This document shows, in pieces, positions 57,816 through 64,000 of a stretch of 64,000 nucleotides of DNA. Position 1 is the first letter of the stretch, and every line of letters starts with the position of its first letter. The translations under genes and the position numbers were made by a program. The notes under the pieces are model-generated. The model had not been told where the DNA came from and did no database searches. It worked only from the letters and a program-made list of their open reading frames with translations. This stretch comes from Balanoglossus misakiensis (lineage: Eukaryota > Hemichordata). The stretch is taken from the NCBI GenBank assembly GCA_040954595.2, contig CM082596.2:6882001-6946000 (forward strand). Direction: 5' to 3'.

Positions 57816-57998
57816 TCCTCCGTCTCTCAACCGCTCGCATCATGTACTGTTTCGGCTTCAGCGTCAATTGTAGATCTCCGTCGAGATCAGGGAGGGGGAA
57901 CTCGTCGGCGCTCTGCAAAGTGTACCGCTGCAAGACTGAGCTTATCAGCAGAAACAATTCCATTTTGGACAGCTGCTCTCCGATGCATGAACGGGATC
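57811..57998 (-). CDS. P450 exon 3 (heme-binding loop and C-terminus)
   Basis: The exon begins after acceptor ATCCCAG with GA completing the glycine of FGLG. It then reads SRSCIGEQLSKMELFLLISSV, with the axial cysteine, and ends at TAA. The intron before it (345 bp) carries a GA/GGGA low-complexity tract. Confidence 0.92.
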
Positions 57999-60552
57999 CT
58001 GGGATAGATGGATTGGTGGGTGGGTGGGGTAGGGTGGAAGAGAGAGGGGGAGAGAGAGAGGGAGGGAGGGAGGGAGGGAGAGTGTTATTCGATGGAAAGG
58101 CTAACATTTGTCAAGGGTTACAGGCAAGTCAAAGGTTCATTATACACAACGATAGATTGTGCGTTATACAATTTTCTCATAATTAGCTGATTGTATTCCT
58201 GGTGCAAGTTAATAAAATACTTAAATATAAATACCTACAATATAGTATGACTGTTTGCGAATTTAAACGTTCACCCTAACACCCTAACATACATGTAGTC
58301 CACAAGAGGAAGACGAAAATATTCCATTTATACCGGTACTTACCTAAACCAAACGTTATGAGCGATGATGATCTTGAAAAGTTCCCTTCCGAATCAAGGA
58401 AGCGACAAGGGTCAAACGTTTCGGGATTTTTCCAAACTGCAGGATCCCGATGAATGCCCCATATGTTGAGCCACACCATGGTGTCTTTCGGGACGTCGTA
58501 ACCATACAACTTGGTGTCGTTTGTTGTCCAGCGAGGGACCGAGAGCGGCACAGTGCTCGTCAGGCGCAGGATTTCCGTGACGGTGGCCTCGACGTAGGGC
58601 AAGTTCGCCCTGTCGGACATCTCGGGGGGCCGATCCGTCCCGACGACGCGATCGATCTCTTCCTGTGCTCGGGTCTGGACGTCGGGATACTTCATCAGGT
58701 AGAGCCACGCCCACATCAAGGTGGTGGCGGTGGTCTCGGTGCCGGCGGCGAACATGTCCAGGAGCAGCCGGTAGACCCGGTAGTACTTGAACGGGTACAG
58801 CTCGGCGTTGACGTTGTTGTCGGCGGGCGTCGCGGCTCCGGGCGCCTGGCTCTCCCATTCCTTGGTGACGGCCAAGAAGACGTCCAAGAGGTCGCGCATG
58901 TTGCCGGGGTCGTAGGACGCGTCGTGCTCCTCGATGAACGGCTCGAACGTGTCGTACACCGCCTGGTTGTACGCCCGGCTGGCCCGCTTCAAGACGAGGT
59001 CGCACAGCTGCGAGGCGCCGGGCCACAGGAAGGCGAACCCGATGAAGGTCTGCGCCATCCTGAAGAGGGAGTCCACCGCGGACAGACACCCCGTGAACCG
59101 GGAATCGGAGTACTCAAAGCGGTGCCCCACCACGAAGGAGCACGTGATGTTGGACACGGCGTTGGTCACCGTCTGGTTAGGATCGAACGGCCCTCCCTTG
59201 TATTCGTCGAACTCTTGTAGCAGGTGCGCGCATTCGTCTGTCACTCGCCTCTCCATCAACGACTTCCCCATCCCGAACGTGCGGAGGGAGCTTAGCAGCA
59301 GCCTTCTCTTGCTCTTCCACTCTGACCCGCTGGAAAAGACCATCCCTGAAACGATGGATAAAACCAGAATTTTGTTACACTCTACACATTACATAATGTA
59401 GAGTGTGCTTACATTTTCAAAACCAGTGGCGGAATGTTTTCACGACCCGACTGCTTCGGCCCGGACACCCTAGCCGCTTTAGCCCTTGTACCGATTTTTG
59501 AAAACCCCAAATAAGACTCCCTATTTTATTTTCCACAATACTGTACTTCGGCGTTTAAATCAACACTCTACACGTGTTCCGGTCTCGTCATCAATCACCA
59601 TCACATCCGGCATCACCCGAGAACGCGCTCTACCCACTATTGGGAGACACTTACTTGGCAAGCCCTTACGCATGTTACGACGTGCCCTTACAATCATGTA
59701 CTATGGCACGCTAGAACTCGGTTTGAGAGTGTTTCACCGCAGACCCTATATGGCCTATGGTTTCATCAGGGAACTGTTCACTGCCAGTTTGTTTGAACCA
59801 CGGCCCCAAAGAAAGACGGAGGAACTGTGTTTGAACACATACATAATGCGCACTGAGAAGTTTTTGCTTTTCAAACTAAAAAAAAACATTCCCCACCCAT
59901 CTACCGTATTTTTGAAAACCATCATCATCAGCATTACTCGGGGGGTTGCCTTATCAGTGCCTATGTAAACTAAACAGAAGTATTTTACTGTGAAAAAAAT
60001 ATGTCAAATTTGGCAGCTGTAGAGGTTGTGTAATGGGAACAGCATTTTATTTTTTGTCAACACTGGTGGAGGATTTCTTACGTCTTTTTTTCAAAGAAAA
60101 TATATCTGAACGTAAAAGTTCCATCGTGATAGCTGCAATGGGCCATCCAGCCACCAAACCAGCCCCACCAAGACTACAGTTATTGCAGCTACCATCGTGA
60201 CAGTCTTACCCTCGTTCATAAACCCGTCCGTTCCCGGCAAGATTGGTCTCCCGATAAAATTGTCACCGTTGTGGACGAGCGCGTCCCTGGCCGCCTCCAG
60301 GCTGTTCAGCACCAGCACCACCTTGGCGCCCAGACGTATCGTGAACACCTCGCCGTACCTGGTCCCCAGGTCGCGCAGAACGTGCAAGGGTCTGCTGCTG
60401 GTGTACATGAACAGGTTTCCGATGACGGGTAGGCTCGGAGGTCCCGGCGGTAACCTGTACGGCTTCGCCCATAGTCGTCGGAGGATCAAGTACGCGCCGA
60501 AGGATAGGATGAACGCCACAAGAACAGTTTGAACTTCGAGCCAAACGGACAT
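57811..60552 (-). CDS. Microsomal cytochrome P450, complete, 3 exons, 510 aa
   Basis: Heme-thiolate monooxygenase of the animal CYP2 clan (CYP2/CYP1/CYP17-like); substrate unknown. Exons are 60552-60210, 59345-58344 and 57998-57811 (343 + 1,002 + 188 = 1,533 nt). The N-terminus has a signal anchor (MSVWLEVQTVLVAFILSFG) and the proline hinge PPGPPSLPVIGN, which indicate ER membrane insertion. Conserved P450 elements follow in order: GRP before the B-C region, WKSKRR in helix C, the I-helix AGTETT (oxygen activation), the ExxR of TEILR in helix K, NPETFDPCRF and the heme loop FGLGSRSCIGE. That loop is split by intron 2, and its Cys is the axial ligand. Both introns are GT-AG and in phase 1. The length is normal for the family. 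Many CYP2-clan genes have more exons, so the three-exon layout suggests intron loss. Confidence 0.92.
58031..58082. repeat. GAGA/GGGA low-complexity tract
   Basis: Purine-rich repeat within P450 intron 2; on the gene's strand it is a CT-rich tract, 30-80 bp upstream of the acceptor side. Confidence 0.85.
58344..59345 (-). CDS. P450 exon 2 (helices C to K, PERF region)
   Basis: Large 1,002-nt exon from acceptor GTTTCAG to donor TTAG|GTAAGT. It opens with GMVFSSGSEWKSKRR, contains AAGTETTATT (I-helix), PYVEATVTEILR (helix K ExxR) and DPCRFLD, and ends ITFGL. The third-position GC content is high. Confidence 0.93.
59346..60209 (-). other. P450 intron 1 (864 bp)
   Basis: Bounded by donor GAGG|GTAAGA and acceptor TTTCAG. 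It contains a 10-bp palindromic stem near 59378-59408 (ACACTCTACA...TGTAGAGTGT) and a segment near 59980-60030 that recurs at 63747-63800. A 160-codon plus-strand frame (59486-59968) has no recognisable domain. Confidence 0.75.
60210..60552 (-). CDS. P450 exon 1 (membrane anchor and N-terminal domain)
   Basis: The exon starts at the only upstream in-frame ATG (60552). It encodes the hydrophobic anchor, the KPYRLPPGPPSLPVIGN hinge, YGEVFTIRLG and FIGRPILPG, ending NE-G at the donor. The split glycine codon (G|GG) joins exactly to GMVFSSG in exon 2. Confidence 0.92.
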
Positions 60553-61206
60553 CTTAATATTTGGTTCGGGGATTATTGATGAGGAAGGAAGGAACGCCTT
60601 TGTAGAGCTCTGTCGTCTCAGCAATGATCATCAGCAATGTTCAAGGTTTTGTGAGTGCTACCACTATTAATCATAATCGGCTAAAGTCATGCAAATTCGC
60701 ATAATAAAGTTCGGCAGTGTTCGGCACTTCACGACGGAGCCTCGGTAACATCCAATGTCTTAGGGCAAGCGCGTAAACAACGCGGACGGGGGGAAGTTGA
60801 CGCCATATAAACATGGACACACTAGCGATATTTGACGGCAAATTACTTGGGCAGCCGCACTCGCGATATGGCTCCTCTGAAAGACAGCAAATTGAAGTTT
60901 TCTGGAATGTGTTGGGAATCGCTTGTAGTTCACGGCAACAGCGAAAACGGTATTCGGAGAAGACCCCTATCTAATCGTTGTGGCTCCCCCTTCGACCTCC
61001 ATGGCGGGTTGAAAAGCATCGGCCCTGATTGTTTAGCTACATCATGGTACAAACGTGAAATACTAGTAAAGCAACAACACAATAGTTCACCCATGCGTGC
61101 CAGGTATTTAACCGGTCGCAGTGACCCTGTTTTGGCACCGTTAAATAAATGCACATACAAAAAAGGTGCATGAACTCCTTCACGTGATGACATCAATAGT
61201 TGTTTA

Positions 61207-61969
61207 GGCTGCATTCACAAACACCTCTGGAGGGGGGGGGGGCGGGAGAATTCAATTTCTTTTACCGCTAATTTTCACATGCCCCCCTTCCGAACTGCCG
61301 ATATTTTCAAATCCCCCCCTTCCGAACTGCCAAAATTTTGAAATCCCCCCCCCCCCATTTTCTTTCACAGAGCAAAACACATCACCTATCTATCTTGTAA
61401 AAAGAAAAACAGCGCTCCCATGAAAAGAATTTGAAACTGATGTTTCCCCTCATCAGTGGGTATTAAAACTGAACATTGTTTTTTATTTTTTAAGTACATA
61501 TATTTGTATTCTGTGTTGGGAGACATTGTAAACTGCGTAAGAAAATTTTCTAAAATACAGAGCTCAAAGCTGCATTTTAATGAACCTGGCAAAAGCAAAT
61601 TAACTCAACTACCGGTATGTTGGGGAGGACAAATTTAACCGTCGCCGCTCAAAGTTATCATGGGGTGGGGCAAGTCCCCTGACCTGGAACACTAGATAAA
61701 CCAGTCAATGATTGAAAGGTGTTGATGAATGGAAGGGGTGGGTGTGGGAGGGGGTGTCCCCCTCCCACATTAGAAAATTTTGTAAAATAAAGGGCGCGAA
61801 ACTGCATTTTCGTGGACTCAAAATAAATATTTAGTCGTTAAAGTTTTCAAGTCCCCCCCTTTCAGTCCCTAAATTATTTCAAATCCCCCCCTTACATACC
61901 CTCAATTTTTTCAAATCCCCCCCCTCAATTCTCCCGCCCCCCCCTCCAGAGGTGTTTGTGAATGCAGCC
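61207..61969. mobile_element. Harbinger-like non-autonomous element with TTA target duplication
   Basis: The left end GGCTGCATTCACAAACACCT is the reverse complement of AGGTGTTTGTGAATGCAGCC at the right end. The arms stay complementary for about 45 bp through a G-rich/C-rich run. The element is flanked on both sides by TTA (61204-61206 and 61970-61972), the target-site preference of the PIF/Harbinger superfamily. Inside, TTTCAAATCCCCCCC recurs four or more times, partly after CCGAACTGCC or similar. There is no transposase frame in the 763 bp. Confidence 0.8.
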
Positions 61970-63313
61970 TTACTTCGTTGCAAACATCAAGTTTACTTCA
62001 GGTCCTTTTTTGTCACTCTCGGCTTGGAGCTATCACAGCTCGGTTATAGCATGGTGTGTGGGGTGACCGTGGTTATAGTATTATTATTTTTTGTATAAAG
62101 AACGGCCAAGGCCATACCCGATTGACAAAACTTATCTCCCTCAGTCAATTCTCGCAGCAGGTGGTTTTGGGTACAATGTGGTTTAACCCTTTCACCCCCA
62201 GTTCCCTCTTCAGAGGTCTCGCCTTACCATAGAAAACAATGTGTTTGGACTGGACCATGGTGGTGAAAGGTATGGGAAGGTGTGCGCGAAGACAGAAGTC
62301 ATCGGAGGGGACGGCCCGTTTTGCATGTTTTATCTTTCAGGCACCGGTTTACCATGATCAGCTGTAGCAGAAATTGCCAAAAAACTTAATATCACTCTGA
62401 TAGTTACGAACTAGCGGTCGTGCAGTGGACGTCGTGTGGTGAAGCAGAAACAACTCTGGCGGGGTTGTTCAAGAACAGGCCTCCGATAGTCTTGCCGTAA
62501 ACAAACCTAAGGGTCACCTTGCCAGACCCAAGGCTGCCCGTGAGTCATGCCACCGGGAGAATATGTCGAAACTAGGTCGGAACCGCACAACACCACACCA
62601 AAAGCGACTTCGTCTTAATACGAATCCGAATACAACTTCAAACCAGATACCAACCCGTGCCATACCACCGCATTTCATTAAATTGATCAAAAAGCGAGAA
62701 AAAATTCAAATTCAAATAAAAAATATATATTATATTTGTAAAGGAAACGTCACGTCTACGAACGTCCCATTAGACAAGGGACACTGGAAAATATTACTTT
62801 ATGATTGGCGGTAAAATATCTGACGCAGAAAATCGGAAAGTCTTTCACCTATTTGCTTTTGTCCAGTATGGACAGAGGTACTTGACCTAGAGTAATCAAA
62901 TAGTGTAATTCAATCATGTCAGCACGAGACATCACGCGCTAAGTTCGTGTTTATAAGAAATATTAAGATCACGTGTTCCTTTTATGACTCAAAACTTGAC
63001 TAACGTATTAATAAAATTTTAAGTTAGTGACTACCATGACTACTGAGATCCGTGATGGGAGTCAACGAGCATGGATCAAGTCGTGTAAATGCTTACGTGT
63101 GACCAGTAAAAAAACTGAACTTAGTTCACGGAAAACGTGCTGTAAGTCTCTGTTTACACAAGGTTAGTACGATCTGTCGGTTATGTATTCGTGAAAGCAA
63201 AATCCATGGGCTACGGGCATGACATTCTGAACAGAGAGTGGCGCGTATAGATAACTTAAAGACGCGCACGACTTATAAACAACTAGCATATGTGAGCGTG
63301 GCTTGTTCTGGGG

Positions 63314-63465
63314 TTAGACTCTCTCACAGCCCCTCTCGCGATCGCCGTCCGTGCAGGCTTATGGCAGGGTCTGATTGCATATGGGGCTTCTTTGCTAAAC
63401 GGTTGAGGGCGCGTCAGTGAAGAGCCTTGTGCCCTGGTAGCGAGCCGTGGGCTGTGAGAGTCTAA
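63314..63465. mobile_element. hAT-like MITE with perfect 8-bp target duplication
   Basis: Terminal repeats TTAGACTCTCTCACAGCCC (63314-63332) and GGGCTGTGAGAGTCTAA (63449-63465) differ only by a CT indel. The element is bracketed by the direct repeat TTCTGGGG at 63306-63313 and 63466-63473. An 8-bp target duplication is characteristic of the hAT superfamily. At 152 bp it has no coding capacity. Confidence 0.8.
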
Positions 63466-63746
63466 TTCTGGGGTATGTTCATCTCTTCATCGCACGCACG
63501 CATCCTGTAGTATTCCTCGTGGATTCGGTGGCGCATACCCACCATCCGGTCGCAGACGAAAGTTTAGCAGTACAGAGGTGATATAACACGTTATGTATTA
63601 AAACGTTGCCGCACCGATTTAATCAGCCGCCATATAAACAGTACGCAGCTATCGTGGTATGCGTCGCCAAGAGATGACAAACTGAAGCAAATGCATATAA
63701 TATGGATTAATGGTGAGGATGTTAGAAGACAGGTAATATATTTGAA

Positions 63747-63800
63747 GTATTTTACTGTGGGAAAAAAATGTGTGAAATTTGGCAGCTATAGTGGCTTTAC
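63747..63800. repeat. Dispersed repeat shared with P450 intron 1
   Basis: GAAGTATTTTACTGTG followed by an A-run and AAATTTGGCAGCT closely matches plus-strand 59979-60025 in P450 intron 1. It is either a dispersed repeat or the edge of another P450 gene copy beyond the window. Confidence 0.5.
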
Positions 63801-64000
63801 GGCATTGCAGAAGCACATTTCTTCCACACACACCCACCACCTGCCAACAATTTTCGCACATTGGCGATCGACAAATGCGCATCACAAATTTTCTAAAAAT
63901 AAATAACTCGCGCATTGCAATTCCTAAATGGTTGTCGCCAGCAGAATCTGAACAAGTCGTGAGCGCCTGAATTTTATCAACATAATCCACCTCCCATGAT

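Larger units (their letters stand above)
60553..64000. other. Right flank of the window, no gene recognised
   Basis: Contains the presumed P450 promoter (just above 60552), a Harbinger-like element (61207-61969), a hAT-like element (63314-63465) and a P450-intron-like segment (63747-63800). Open frames such as 60832-61173 and 63649-63990 show no domain. Confidence 0.7.

Noticed and set aside
58450-59220. 256-codon plus-strand frame opposite the P450 exon
   Set aside because: Antisense shadow of P450 exon 2, which has all the family motifs.
59486-59968. 160-codon frame in P450 intron 1 as a nested gene
   Set aside because: No recognisable domain and low-complexity surroundings; the exact joining of P450 exons shows this is intron.

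Overview
This is a eukaryotic window, most likely from a marine invertebrate bilaterian. The genes have GT-AG introns, the exons are very GC-rich in third codon positions against AT-richer flanks, and simple repeats and small inverted-repeat elements are common. The phylum cannot be fixed from sequence alone: amphioxus, another invertebrate deuterostome, or a lophotrochozoan would all fit.

The left 47 kb is a Wnt cluster. The last coding exon of Wnt1 (+) is at 293-790; the rest of the gene lies off the left edge. A complete four-exon Wnt6 (-) spans 28027-14332 and predicts 350 aa. A complete four-exon Wnt10 (+) spans 41803-46731 and predicts 349 aa. The order Wnt1-Wnt6-Wnt10 is the known ancient metazoan cluster. 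Here Wnt6 is inverted relative to its neighbours, so Wnt1 and Wnt6 are tail to tail (13.5 kb apart) and Wnt6 and Wnt10 are head to head (13.8 kb apart). I see no other protein gene in those spacers or in the large introns. They hold microsatellites, homopolymer tracts, small inverted-repeat elements and one orphan TATA-box promoter candidate (9624).

The right 17 kb is different. Three tandem single-exon genes at 50664-51638, 53505-54485 and 56352-57350 encode type II membrane glycosyltransferases with a DXD motif. They sit on a 2,847-bp near-identical tandem unit and form a mosaic. Copy 1 and copy 3 have different amino- and carboxy-terminal ends. Copy 2 combines the front of copy 3 with the back of copy 1, which is the product expected from unequal crossing-over between two older paralogues. 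A complete three-exon microsomal cytochrome P450 (-) of 510 aa (60552-57811) converges on copy 3, only 460 bp away. Non-autonomous transposon remnants surround these genes: a 1.47-kb foldback element (47630-49095), a Harbinger-like element with TTA target duplications (61207-61969) and a 152-bp hAT-like element with a perfect 8-bp target duplication (63314-63465).

Functionally, the left part encodes secreted, lipid-modified signalling ligands that are usually co-inherited and often co-expressed. The right part encodes membrane enzymes of the secretory pathway (Golgi glycosylation and ER oxidation), with no sign of a shared pathway.
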